In this document: piece after piece, positions 23,775 through 31,575 of the stretch
How the letters are laid out: each line of letters starts with the position of its first letter
How positions within the stretch are numbered: the first letter of the stretch is position 1
Virus record (IMG/VR): IMGVR_UViG_3300047375_001083
Location: 20,038 to 84,037 of that record
Length of the DNA stretch: 64,000 nucleotides
From: a virus
Direction: 5' to 3' (one strand)
Position numbers and translations under genes: made by a program
Notes under the pieces: generated by a model
The model's database searches: none
What the model was told of the DNA's origin: nothing
The model's input: the letters and a program-made list of their open reading frames with translations, nothing else

Positions 23775-25142
23775 TTACTTCCCCTTAATAATCTTAGCAA
23801 CTGAACAAAGCGTGGTGGCTACTGAAAAGCTTTTCCGAACCAACGAGAGAGCTCTTTCTGTCGGGAATGGATCTCTTAATCGAGGAGAAAGAGATTTAGC
23901 ACTCTCTAGGTTAGCGATGTTGTTGTTGAGCGCGACTACTCTAAGCGGAGCTAACAAAGCTCGGTCAACAATAGGGTGTACCCCCTGTATTTCTGAAAGA
24001 ATTGGGATAACACCCTCCACGCAACCTCCTTGTAACATCATACCCATAGAGGTGATCGCCTTTTCTGCCTTATTCCTATTCACGCGCCCCTCTGCTTCAG
24101 TCACCCCTCCCACTTTCAAGCGAATAAGAGTTCCTCCGAGCATGGACGCCCTCTTTCTCCACAAGTCCCTTGTGTGCGCGTGAGGTGACTGACTCGCCTC
24201 ATGTAGAAGCTGACTGATTCTCTGCGCGGTGCATTCAGCGTGATCATCATAAGGTTCTATGATGATCTCATTAGGCTTGAGAGTTACTTCTCTCGCTGAG
24301 CCGTACATCTCTAAGCCGTATTCAGAGTATACCATAGGGTCGTAGAGCGTCCCTCCTGTGAAAGAGGCGATATCCTCTAACCAACCGCGCCCCCATGAGA
24401 CTAGAGGGGCTTCAACACCGTATACTTCAACGACACCACCATCTCTGTTCTTCTTAATAGTGGCGAGTGCTTCCCCCCTGATCATCGGGGCAACAATCAG
24501 AAGAGGTCTATTTGGGAAAGAACCCATGAGCTCTAAGGGCTCAGCTATATCTTGGAAAGAAGATAGCCTCTTAGGGATTAGAGCTACCATAGCGCCCTTG
24601 AGAGAGACTTGCTCTGACACGCCCATTGAGCGCACTTCAGAGTATAGACTCTCGGACTCAACGACTTCACACCCAATACCTTCGTATTTCTCAAGGGATA
24701 TATGAGACTCCGCTCCTGATAGAAAAACCGCATCGGCGAGTCTCTCAGCAAAGGGCAAGTCTTGAGCTAGGCTGACGAGATCATTTCTTCCTGCGCCCCT
24801 CGATCTTGAGATAATCTGAGCTTCTATTTCAGGGAGGTGGCTGAGCACTTCCCTCGTAAGATCAGGATGCCCACCATGTTTGTGTTTGGCTAAACTTCTG
24901 ATGAGAGAAATAGCGAGAAAGCAACCTAGCTTCCCTCCATCACCCTCGCCAATGATCTCTAAGAATGCTTTTTGTACGAAATGGTGTCGAGGAGTCCATT
25001 GATTGACTGTAGACTTGGCTGATAAGTTAGTGAAAACTTGCCCATTTCTACAGATCGCGACAGTTTTCCCACTAGAGGCGTGGGAGCAGACTAGGAGAGC
25101 TGATATTTCTTCAATGTCGGGTATAAATAAACGGAAGCTCAT
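23775..25142 (-). CDS. GroEL-like chaperonin, divergent and shortened
   Basis: 455 residues against ~548 for GroEL. The apical domain is easily recognised: PLLIVAPMIRGEALATIKKN followed by EDIASFTGGTL matches GroEL's PLLIIAED..GEALATLVVN and EDIAILTGGTV. The intermediate/equatorial return reads GGTLIRLKVGGVTEAEGR (GroEL GGVAVIKVGAATEVEMK). Near the N terminus GEGDGGKLGCFLAISLI matches the GDGTTTATVLA ATP loop, keeping the catalytic-type Asp. The residue equivalent to GroEL Asp398 appears not to be Asp (alignment uncertain). The C-terminal equatorial part is shortened. It probably folds phage proteins, with host or no GroES. No groES gene is seen. Confidence 0.85.
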   Translation of the reverse strand: MSFRLFIPDIEEISALLVCSHASSGKTVAICRNGQVFTNLSAKSTVNQWTPRHHFVQKAFLEIIGEGDGGKLGCFLAISLIRSLAKHKHGGHPDLTREVLSHLPEIEAQIISRSRGAGRNDLVSLAQDLPFAERLADAVFLSGAESHISLEKYEGIGCEVVESESLYSEVRSMGVSEQVSLKGAMVALIPKRLSSFQDIAEPLELMGSFPNRPLLIVAPMIRGEALATIKKNRDGGVVEVYGVEAPLVSWGRGWLEDIASFTGGTLYDPMVYSEYGLEMYGSAREVTLKPNEIIIEPYDDHAECTAQRISQLLHEASQSPHAHTRDLWRKRASMLGGTLIRLKVGGVTEAEGRVNRNKAEKAITSMGMMLQGGCVEGVIPILSEIQGVHPIVDRALLAPLRVVALNNNIANLESAKSLSPRLRDPFPTERALSLVRKSFSVATTLCSVAKIIKGK

Positions 25143-25191
25143 TGCTTTCCTCTCTCAATAACCTTCTTTAAGAAAGAAAAGAGGTCATTTT

Positions 25192-26142
25192 ATGTCAAGT
25201 TTGATCACACAGACGAAAAAGAGTGCTTGCACTTACAATCTGAAAGCATCTTCAAGTGTCGGTTGGGGCGGTTCTATCCCCTGTGGTGCTATAGAAGCAT
25301 ATCCGAATCTCGACGCGCCTTATGACTCAGTAGAGTTCGCTTTAGCGGTTGAGTCTTTCCAAGAAGACACCTACGGCTCAGGTAGTCAAGTAGATGGTAA
25401 GATGGGGCGCGGAACATGGTCAGTTCTCCTTAAGAAATTCGATCACGTTGACGATACCCAACCCTTTTGGACACTGAACGACAGGCGCATCAACGTAGAG
25501 ATTGATGGAGACGTTCATACTATCAACTTCGATCAGAGTGGTGGTCTTGATCTCCACCGCTTTGGTCACTTCTCTTCTAGAAACGGCAGAAAGCCTACGT
25601 TCATCGTCGTGCATTGGGGAGGGCTCGACCCCACACACTGTCATAGGATATTCTCAAACCCTGACAGAAAGGTTTCTAGTCATGCGGGTATCGGACTTAG
25701 CCCTAGCGGAGATCCTACGATTTATCAGTATCTCGACCTCAACCACAAGTCGTGGCATGGAGGTTGGTCAAACTCTTATTCAGTAGGGATCGACATCTGT
25801 CAGCAACCTAGCCTGAAGTGGAAAGACCACTACACTAAAAAAGGCTACAATCTTTCAGTGGAAGAGAACACAACAGGGCGCGGAGACAAGAAGGTCTTGA
25901 CGCTTGACCCAAGAGTCGCGCTCGCAGTTCGTGAGGCGATTAAGTCTCTCTGCGACGTGCTCGACATCCCTTATCAGTGTCCTCGCGGTGTGGACGGTCA
26001 GTCCTACGAGGGAGATTTCTATCATGGAGTCATGGATAAGAGTTACATGACGAGTTCTTTTACAGGCGTTGTAGGACATCACCATATCACCGCTAACAAG
26101 TGGGATTGTGCCTGTTGGTGGAGTCAGATTTGGGAGGACTAG
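25192..26142 (+). CDS. Endolysin: N-acetylmuramoyl-L-alanine amidase with a peptidoglycan-binding domain
   Basis: 316 residues. The N-terminal third has a PG_binding_1-like repeat (ALAVESFQEDTYG...DGKMGRGTWSVLL, about residues 47-80). The catalytic amidase_2-type domain starts near residue 138 with FIVVHWGGL (first zinc His), followed by SHAGIGLSP, WHGGWSNSYSVGIDI and GHHHITANKWDCACW near the end (further zinc His and Cys ligands). It cuts the peptidoglycan stem peptide for lysis. No signal peptide, so a holin would be needed. It is divergent from the chaperonin, with only 49 nt between them. Confidence 0.9.
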   Translation: MSSLITQTKKSACTYNLKASSSVGWGGSIPCGAIEAYPNLDAPYDSVEFALAVESFQEDTYGSGSQVDGKMGRGTWSVLLKKFDHVDDTQPFWTLNDRRINVEIDGDVHTINFDQSGGLDLHRFGHFSSRNGRKPTFIVVHWGGLDPTHCHRIFSNPDRKVSSHAGIGLSPSGDPTIYQYLDLNHKSWHGGWSNSYSVGIDICQQPSLKWKDHYTKKGYNLSVEENTTGRGDKKVLTLDPRVALAVREAIKSLCDVLDIPYQCPRGVDGQSYEGDFYHGVMDKSYMTSSFTGVVGHHHITANKWDCACWWSQIWED

Positions 26143-26582
26143 ACACCCTTTCTTTCGAGGCTTACAGCCTCTATTCTCAGGGCATGACATACCGAGAGAT
26201 CGCGTATGCTTTGGGCATTAAGAAAGAAAGAGTGAGGTATCAGGTCGTCAAGTACGCGAGAAAGACGAGCGCACCCTATCCTTTGCCTACTAGAAAATAC
26301 AACGGAGACTACCTTCATGCGCTTTTTATGAACGGCATGAGCGTTCGGGATATTTCTCAGCTTGTAGGGCTTCACAAAGACAAGGTTTACTATCGAATCA
26401 GAAGATATTGTGAGGACAAGAGCCTACCTAACCCTTTCATAGACAAGAGAGCGGAGTTCGCTTACAAGTTAAGAAAGAAAAATGGCTGGTCTTATGAAAA
26501 GATCGCCAAAATAGCGGGCTTTACTGACAGGTCTAACTGTTACCGCGCTGTCAAGAGACATAGAAAGAGACTTGAAGAGTAG
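26130..26582 (+). CDS. Protein with three tandem helix-turn-helix units
   Basis: About 150 residues. Three successive HTH motifs are visible: MTYREIAYALGIKKERVRYQ, MSVRDISQLVGLHKDKVYYR and WSYEKIAKIAGFTDRSNCYR, each about 50 residues apart. They look like internal duplication of a sigma-4/resolvase-type HTH. The start is taken as TTG 26130, after GGTGGAG, overlapping the endolysin stop by 13 nt; GTG 26100 is an alternative. Inference: a sequence-specific DNA-binding regulator that recognises a tripartite site. Confidence 0.75.
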   Translation: MGGLDTLSFEAYSLYSQGMTYREIAYALGIKKERVRYQVVKYARKTSAPYPLPTRKYNGDYLHALFMNGMSVRDISQLVGLHKDKVYYRIRRYCEDKSLPNPFIDKRAEFAYKLRKKNGWSYEKIAKIAGFTDRSNCYRAVKRHRKRLEE

Positions 26583-26587
26583 TACCT

Positions 26588-26616
26588 CGTTTATAGTCAG
26601 CTCTTTCTGAAGAGCT
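26588..26616 (+). promoter_or_regulatory. TTTATA box plus 5'-UTR hairpin before the beta-helix gene
   Basis: CGTTTATAG (26588-26596) lies about 35 nt before ATG 26631 and fits the putative late-promoter set. It is followed at once by a perfect 7-bp hairpin (26599-26605 with 26610-26616, loop TCTG) that ends just before AAAGGAG. The hairpin may stabilise the message or control translation. Confidence 0.5.
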
Positions 26617-26630
26617 AAAGGAGAACGGTT

Positions 26631-27608
26631 ATGAACCCTATAAAAGCAGATAAGATTCAGTTCGGTAGTCTAGCGAGCCATCCCAACATCCAAAGAGACA
26701 CAACCTCTAGCCTAGTGTTTTACGACACAAGTGTCGGGAGCATTTCGCTTAAGGCTCTTGTAGGGGAAAGAGCCGTCGATGACGTGGTTTCTGTCTCTAA
26801 GAGTAATCAGGGAGCTGACTTCAATAGCGTACAGGAAGCCATTGACTTCCTCCCTCAAAGTGGGGGCGTGGTTGTCGTTTATCAAGGCACTTACTCTGAG
26901 TCACTCTCTATCTCTAAGCCTGTGGTGATGTTCTCAAGGGGAGAGGTGGTTATAGACTCAACGGACGCGCCCTGTATCACCCTCTCAGATGCTTCGTTGA
27001 AAGGTTATAATCTGAGTCTTGTGATCAGGGATCTCGTCGGTAACAATAACCCTTCGATCATTGAAGTTACCGCGCAAGACACAACGCAATCCATCGAGCT
27101 TGTCGGCTGTTCTCTTGACACGACTGATCACCCCGATTCTTCTTTCTTAAGCTCGTCTAAGGTGAGCGTACTCGCGTCAGGATGTTCTTTCTCAGGGCAA
27201 GGTTCTATCTCTGTTTCTGAGGCGAGTCATTTAGAGGTAGTAGGCGCTCGCGCGCCCGACATCACTCTCGTCGATATGATCAGTCAGAGTTTCGTTTCTG
27301 TGTCGAGCGTTCTTGATGTGGCGCTGACTAACTCTAATCTCTACTTGAGTGGGAACGCCAATACTTGTGTTGGCGATGTCGGAAGCACGCTGAAGCAGAG
27401 TGTCGTGAGCGGATCTTCAGACTTTGACAATGAAGCGGAGAAAGAAATCTCTCTCCCATGTCCTTTGGAGGGCGCGGAGTACACGATCTCAGTACAGCCC
27501 TCATCACAAGGTGTTATGCCTTCAATATCTAATCAGACTAATCAGGGATTCACGTTGACCTACGGGAATCCGATTGACGAGACGATAAGGTGGTCAGCTC
27601 TCTCCTAA
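26631..27608 (+). CDS. Virion protein with a pectate-lyase-like beta-helix
   Basis: 325 residues. After an 80-residue head, the sequence DFNSVQEAIDFLPQSGGVV followed by VYQGTYSESLSI is the typical entry into a right-handed beta-helix (pectin lyase fold). It continues with short Val/Ser/Asn-rich rungs to about residue 255 and a separate C-terminal domain. Such proteins form tail spikes or adhesins. No polysaccharide-lyase catalytic residues are evident. It has its own putative late promoter and stands just upstream of dnaX. Confidence 0.72.
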   Translation: MNPIKADKIQFGSLASHPNIQRDTTSSLVFYDTSVGSISLKALVGERAVDDVVSVSKSNQGADFNSVQEAIDFLPQSGGVVVVYQGTYSESLSISKPVVMFSRGEVVIDSTDAPCITLSDASLKGYNLSLVIRDLVGNNNPSIIEVTAQDTTQSIELVGCSLDTTDHPDSSFLSSSKVSVLASGCSFSGQGSISVSEASHLEVVGARAPDITLVDMISQSFVSVSSVLDVALTNSNLYLSGNANTCVGDVGSTLKQSVVSGSSDFDNEAEKEISLPCPLEGAEYTISVQPSSQGVMPSISNQTNQGFTLTYGNPIDETIRWSALS

Positions 27609-27621
27609 TCCTATATGAGTA
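27607..27621 (+). promoter_or_regulatory. ATATGAG-type putative promoter for dnaX
   Basis: The sequence ATCCTATATGAGTAG lies 34 nt before the dnaX ATG. It matches the variant box before the RecB-like nuclease (GATATGAGTAG) and differs from the TTCTGATAT consensus at two positions. It overlaps the stop codon of the previous gene. Confidence 0.4.
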
Positions 27622-27654
27622 GGGGTGTTAAACCTATGCTGTTAAGAGGAAGAG

Positions 27655-28965
27655 ATGAGCTTAGATACAAAGTATAGACCTCGCACCTATGAAGATGTGT
27701 TGGGTCAATCAGGTGCGGTCAAGACCTTAAGAGGAATCGTCTCGGAAGGAGCGGGGTGGAAGCAGTCTTACCTGTTCGCAGGCCCGTTCGGATCAGGGAA
27801 AACGACGCTAGGGAGAATCCTAGCTCGCGCTCTTTTATGTGAGAACCCAAGCGAGGGAAACCCCTGTGACGAGTGTTCATCTTGCAAGGGTATGCTTGAG
27901 GGAGGGAGTGACGCTTTTGTCGAAGTGGACGCAGCCACCAACAGCGGTAAAGCTGACGTTAAGAAAATCCTCGAAGAGTTGGACTACAGTGCTTTCTCAG
28001 GTAGGCGTAAGCTCTACCTCTTTGACGAGTCGCATCAGCTCTCCCCTAGCGCCCTCGACGCTCTCTTAAAGCCTATGGAGGACAATCGCAAAGGGTCTGA
28101 AGAGAAGAGGCTCGTTTGCATCTTCTGTACTACAGAGCCCGAGAAGATGAGAGCCACAGTTCTTTCTCGATGCGCTCCCGCCTTTATCATCCACCATGTC
28201 GATTCTGAAGAGATCGCAAGTAGGCTTGCTGTGGTCTGTGATCAGGAGGGTTTCTCATACGAAAGAGAAGCTCTCATACTCATCGCAGACTTCACTGAGG
28301 GTCACATCCGAGACGCGCTCAAGGGAGTTGAGGGAGTTGCTTCATCGAACTCTAAGAGTGTGTCACTAGAGGCGGTTCGCTCTTATCTTCATGTAGACAG
28401 GAATGACCTCATCTGCAAGCTCTTGGTGAGCGATGAAAAAGAAGCTCTAAGAATATCCGATGAGGTTCTTTCGAGCACTCCTGTGGGGGTGGCTTTCGAC
28501 AGGCTCTTATCAGCCACGATGCTTGCGATCAGCTTGGGTATGGGCGTGGGCAACCCTCCTCCTTATTGGAACAAAGATGTTCTTTCTCAGGCTTGGGAGA
28601 AGAATGGAGACAAGCTCATTTTCTTAGCAGAAGCAATCTCTTCAAAACCGCGCCGTTCTACAGAGGCGCTGTTCAAGTGTGAACTCTTGAAGTGGCTTCG
28701 ATTTAGGGGAGTTAAGATAGAGGCGGTCGCCCCTTCTACGGAAGAGTCTGCGGTCGCTTCTTTGGACACAGCCCCCGAAAACGCAAAAAACGCACCTTCG
28801 GATAAAGAAACTAGCGAGAAAGAAGAGGAAGTTTCATTGATGTTATTCTCGAAATGGGTAAAGAGAATAATAGAGAGATCAAACTCTTACAGAGGGAGTG
28901 TAGATGAGAAAGAGATCGACTTGGGTGGTGATGCAAACATCGCCGAAGGGGGAGGAAGAAGCTAA
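27655..28965 (+). CDS. dnaX: DNA polymerase III clamp-loader subunit gamma/tau (DnaX)
   Basis: 436 residues, about the size of the gamma form. It opens with KYRPRTYEDVLGQ, then Walker A GPFGSGKTTLGR (about residues 43-54), a zinc module CDECSSCKG near residues 67-80, LYLFDESHQLS (Walker B variant) and sensor/arginine-finger motif VLSRCAPAF. The C-terminal 80 residues are acidic and divergent and lack an obvious tau polymerase-binding domain. With delta' (50241) and delta (50822) it completes a bacterial-type clamp loader for the clamp at 13484. Confidence 0.95.
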   Translation: MSLDTKYRPRTYEDVLGQSGAVKTLRGIVSEGAGWKQSYLFAGPFGSGKTTLGRILARALLCENPSEGNPCDECSSCKGMLEGGSDAFVEVDAATNSGKADVKKILEELDYSAFSGRRKLYLFDESHQLSPSALDALLKPMEDNRKGSEEKRLVCIFCTTEPEKMRATVLSRCAPAFIIHHVDSEEIASRLAVVCDQEGFSYEREALILIADFTEGHIRDALKGVEGVASSNSKSVSLEAVRSYLHVDRNDLICKLLVSDEKEALRISDEVLSSTPVGVAFDRLLSATMLAISLGMGVGNPPPYWNKDVLSQAWEKNGDKLIFLAEAISSKPRRSTEALFKCELLKWLRFRGVKIEAVAPSTEESAVASLDTAPENAKNAPSDKETSEKEEEVSLMLFSKWVKRIIERSNSYRGSVDEKEIDLGGDANIAEGGGRS

Positions 28966-29440
28966 GCTAGGACTTTTAGCGCAACGGCTGAAAGACTTAG
29001 CTGAGGTAAGCCTTGAAGACATCTACATACCGATCTTAAGAGGAGGTTCTTCAAAAGCGACCTTTCTTATAGAAGGGTATATCTTCGTCAAGTCTGGCTA
29101 TCCCTCAGCTAAGTATTATGACTTAGCGAGGTCTGTTTACATAGACAGCATGATCAGTCAATACGACACCCGAAGCGACATGATATCTCAAGGAACGATA
29201 AGCGAGTCCGACTTAAGAAAGATGATCTCTGAGGCTTACAGTCGTGGTGGGAACTACCGATTGGGGGATGAGGTTGAAATCACGGGGGGTGACTTTAAAG
29301 GGTGCGTAGGGATTGTCCTCGATATCTTGGAAAAAGAAAGCGAGTTTGAGGGTGGACGGTACTCGATATTGATCACTCTGAGGAGCGCGGAAGTGATTCT
29401 CACAGTGGATTCTTTCTCAGTAGGAGATTCTAATGGATAG
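28904..29440 (+). CDS. NusG-like transcription elongation/antitermination protein
   Basis: 178 residues. The N terminus begins TWVVMQTSPKGEEEAK, and its strand-helix order with LIEGYIFVKS fits an NGN domain. The C-terminal part has NYRLGDEVEITGGDFKGCVG, a typical KOW motif (residues about 120-140). NusG paralogues bind RNA polymerase and alter pausing or termination. It overlaps dnaX by 62 nt and has its own GGGAG ribosome binding site. It may promote read-through of the long phage operons. Confidence 0.82.
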   Translation: MRKRSTWVVMQTSPKGEEEAKLGLLAQRLKDLAEVSLEDIYIPILRGGSSKATFLIEGYIFVKSGYPSAKYYDLARSVYIDSMISQYDTRSDMISQGTISESDLRKMISEAYSRGGNYRLGDEVEITGGDFKGCVGIVLDILEKESEFEGGRYSILITLRSAEVILTVDSFSVGDSNG

Positions 29441-30002
29441 CCACATCATGGAGAGAATCTTCTCTAATGAGCACTCAATGTCGAACTTCCCAACGTACTC
29501 AGAAGAATCAAGCGAGGAGACTTTAGAGAGGCTTGAGTGTGTCCTCGACCACATGGGTCGGATTAGCCCTGTGGAGGCTGATATGATCGAGCTTCACGTC
29601 TTGAAAGGTGTGCCTCAATCATCTCTCGGTAAGATATTCGGGTACACTCAGCCGAACATACACTATCGTGTGAATCGGGCTATGGATAGACTCAGAGTAT
29701 TGCTCACGATACCTGTCTTCACAGAAGCATACTTACAAGATAATCTTTCTCGGTACTTTTCTGATAAGAAGGATATAAGAGTAATGATACTTCTTTATCT
29801 CTACTCTAGTCAAAGCCATGCGGCTAGGGAAATCGGAGAGTCTCAAGGGAAAGTAAGGTATAGGTTTCTAAGATGTCTCAGCGCACTAGAAAAGATCGAG
29901 GACTTGAAAGAGATCCACCTAGCTCTAAGCACAGTCAACTCAAACCTCACCCTCCTAAGAAAGACAGGGGGGGGTCAGGAAGTAAGGCGAGTTCTTCTGT
30001 GA
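29433..30002 (+). CDS. Sigma-region-4-like HTH transcription factor
   Basis: 189 residues. The segment ISPVEADMIELHVLKGVPQS plus SLGKIFGYTQPNIHYRVNRA (about residues 44-82) is the region 4.2-type helix-turn-helix used by sigma factors to contact -35 elements. A second HTH-like part follows (SHAAREIGESQGKVRYRFLR, about residues 130-149). Region 2, needed for -10 melting, is not visible, so it may be a co-activator or an atypical sigma. It is next to the NusG-like gene (8-nt overlap), which supports a transcription-control module. Confidence 0.72.
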   Translation: MDSHIMERIFSNEHSMSNFPTYSEESSEETLERLECVLDHMGRISPVEADMIELHVLKGVPQSSLGKIFGYTQPNIHYRVNRAMDRLRVLLTIPVFTEAYLQDNLSRYFSDKKDIRVMILLYLYSSQSHAAREIGESQGKVRYRFLRCLSALEKIEDLKEIHLALSTVNSNLTLLRKTGGGQEVRRVLL

Positions 30003-30247
30003 GCATTATCAGCAAGAAAGTAGCAGATAAGTGGTTAGAGAGAATTATTAAGAAAGAATACTCTGTGACCGTCCACCCTCAGTATGGAGAGTTCTCTGAG
30101 AGGTTTCTTAGAACCCTTAAAGAGAAAGAGGAGTGGGAGTGTTCGCTCAAAGAGAACAAGCTCGTAGTCACGTCAAATGACCCCTATAAGATTGTCTCTT
30201 TAATGGCTTATCTCAAGAGCAAAGGTTACTTTGTAGAGGAGTGCTGA
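29873..30247 (+). CDS. Hypothetical protein; start uncertain
   Basis: 124 residues from ATG 29873, which overlaps the sigma-like gene by 130 nt. The first 45 residues would be basic and low-complexity. A GTG at 29998 would give an 83-residue form starting just before SIISKKVADKWLERIIKKEY, where normal-looking sequence begins. The downstream part is a compact alpha/beta domain ending SKGYFVEEC. The KKVADKW element resembles the short R/K-V-A motif of other products here. Function unknown. Confidence 0.6.
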   Translation: MSQRTRKDRGLERDPPSSKHSQLKPHPPKKDRGGSGSKASSSVSIISKKVADKWLERIIKKEYSVTVHPQYGEFSERFLRTLKEKEEWECSLKENKLVVTSNDPYKIVSLMAYLKSKGYFVEEC

Positions 30248-30248
30248 A

Positions 30249-30662
30249 ATGATACTGCAAGAAACTACTCTTTCTTACTCTTACCCGTCTACTCAGGGGC
30301 TATTCAAGTTCTCTGTGTCGGCTAACAAGTACGGGTCTATTTCCGTATCAAGCGTCACTAAAGACAATATAGCTTTCTTAGGGTCTTACCCTGTAGAGGT
30401 TCAAAGAGCGATCAGTGATGCTATTTCAAACTTGGAGGTTATCATGTCTAACATTTCTACCCTGAGCGGTACGGTTACTTTTGCGAACCAATCTGAAGCT
30501 AGCGTTTTCTTTGACTCCCCTATGCCCAACATTAACTATCGAGTCCTCTTTTTCGTGGGAGACTTCGTTTTTGCGCGAGCCAAGAGTAAGTCTACCACAG
30601 GGTTTGTAGTTGAGTTATCGACGGCTTTTACAGGAGACGTCAAGTACGATGTTATCGTGTAG
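30249..30662 (+). CDS. Beta-rich phage structural protein (tail-fibre tip-like)
   Basis: 137 residues, almost wholly beta-strand. The C-terminal half, with NINYRVLFFVGDF followed by KSTTGFVVELSTAFTG and a final DVIV, follows the pattern seen in the last domain of many phage fibre or baseplate proteins (NYRV ... K..TGF.v ... G.v.~.v). It starts 2 nt after the previous stop. Role inferred as virion adhesin or baseplate part. Confidence 0.6.
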   Translation: MILQETTLSYSYPSTQGLFKFSVSANKYGSISVSSVTKDNIAFLGSYPVEVQRAISDAISNLEVIMSNISTLSGTVTFANQSEASVFFDSPMPNINYRVLFFVGDFVFARAKSKSTTGFVVELSTAFTGDVKYDVIV

Positions 30663-30716
30663 GCGTCGCTCTCATTCCCTATGATCAAAGACCTCTTTCT
30701 TCTTAGGGATAGTTTA

Positions 30717-30722
30717 TTTATC
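30717..30722 (+). promoter_or_regulatory. TTTATC box upstream of gene 30766
   Basis: TTTATC within GTTTATTTATCTAAC, 44 nt before ATG 30766. A small inverted repeat (TCCCTA/TAGGGA) lies just upstream. It fits the putative late-promoter set. Confidence 0.35.
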
Positions 30723-30765
30723 TAACACTGTGTGTGAGATGAACTTCAGAGAAAAGGACATAGAA

Positions 30766-31269
30766 ATGAATCCCACAATAACTCAAGTTAAGAAAGAGTT
30801 TTCTAAAAGAGGACTCTCTTCGACTTACCTTCCTAGTGAAGAGAGCTTACGCATCGACTTTTTCGGTGACTTAAGAGAACAGTGCGTAGAGATAGCTAGT
30901 GTTGAAGCGGAGAAGTACCTTCGCAAGTGCTTGTCGGCGCTCACTTTGGATATCGAAACCCTTACTGTCAATAAGGGCTTGATCTGTCTGACTGTAGTTG
31001 GTTTCTCTTCTGTAGAAGTTCGCCATTACTTAAGAAAGACATCGCTCCACTCGGTTTCTAAAGCGACCAAAGAGTGCCTAGAGATCGAAGCCTTTAACTT
31101 TGACATCTCTCTCAAAGAGCGCATGAAAGAGGAACGAGCCTCCGCTATCGAGGACTTTAAGAAATCTTTTAAGGTCTGCGTAGATAGAGGTCTCTTGGCT
31201 AAGGGTAACTCTTTCCACAAAGAGTCCGACCGAAACACAGGTAATCTTTCTTTCTTCGTAAAGGTGTGA
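30766..31269 (+). CDS. Hypothetical protein
   Basis: 167 residues, mixed alpha/beta, lysine-rich, no recognised domain. The ATG at 30766 is chosen because AAAGGA precedes it; in-frame GTG 30730 and ATG 30739 lack good sites. It lies immediately before a 300-nt stretch carrying a reverse-strand phosphoribosyltransferase-like remnant. Confidence 0.65.
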   Translation: MNPTITQVKKEFSKRGLSSTYLPSEESLRIDFFGDLREQCVEIASVEAEKYLRKCLSALTLDIETLTVNKGLICLTVVGFSSVEVRHYLRKTSLHSVSKATKECLEIEAFNFDISLKERMKEERASAIEDFKKSFKVCVDRGLLAKGNSFHKESDRNTGNLSFFVKV

Positions 31270-31560
31270 CCCTCTCCCTCGTCCCCCCATTCTCTTAAAA
31301 AAGCGAAGAAGAAGGGTGTCAGCGAGTTTTGGGGGCGTAATACCGTTCGTAGCGTAAAGGTTTTCACCCTTTCTCTTTGCGCGAGGAAACGGGGAGGCTT
31401 TAATCAAGCTCTCATAGCCTATGCCTTCAGAAGAAAGAACCTCTTTCAAAGCATCGGTGCGGTCTATCACACAGATAACCTTATCCACTTTGTAGTCTTC
31501 TCCTTCTCGGTCTTGGTTGATTAAGTCTTTATATGTCTCTTGGAGAAAGAAGAGAGACAT
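31270..31560 (-). pseudogene. Truncated orotate-phosphoribosyltransferase-like C-terminal remnant
   Basis: The minus-strand frame from ATG 31560 reads VDKVICVIDRTDALKEVL and then GIGYESLIKAS. This closely follows the last strands of PyrE-type phosphoribosyltransferases (vICVVDR..g....L...GI...SL...s). The upstream part with the phosphoribosyl-pyrophosphate loop is absent, and the frame runs without a stop into the neighbouring gene. No ribosome binding site was seen. The fibre gene starts where the N-terminal part would have been, so this is probably a leftover cut by a rearrangement. It explains an otherwise gene-free stretch. Confidence 0.5.
31526..31533 (+). promoter_or_regulatory. TCTTTATA box before the first fibre gene
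   Basis: TCTTTATA lies 43 nt before ATG 31576, the same spacing as the other putative late promoters. Confidence 0.45.
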
Positions 31561-31575
31561 ATAAAGGAGTTCGAT

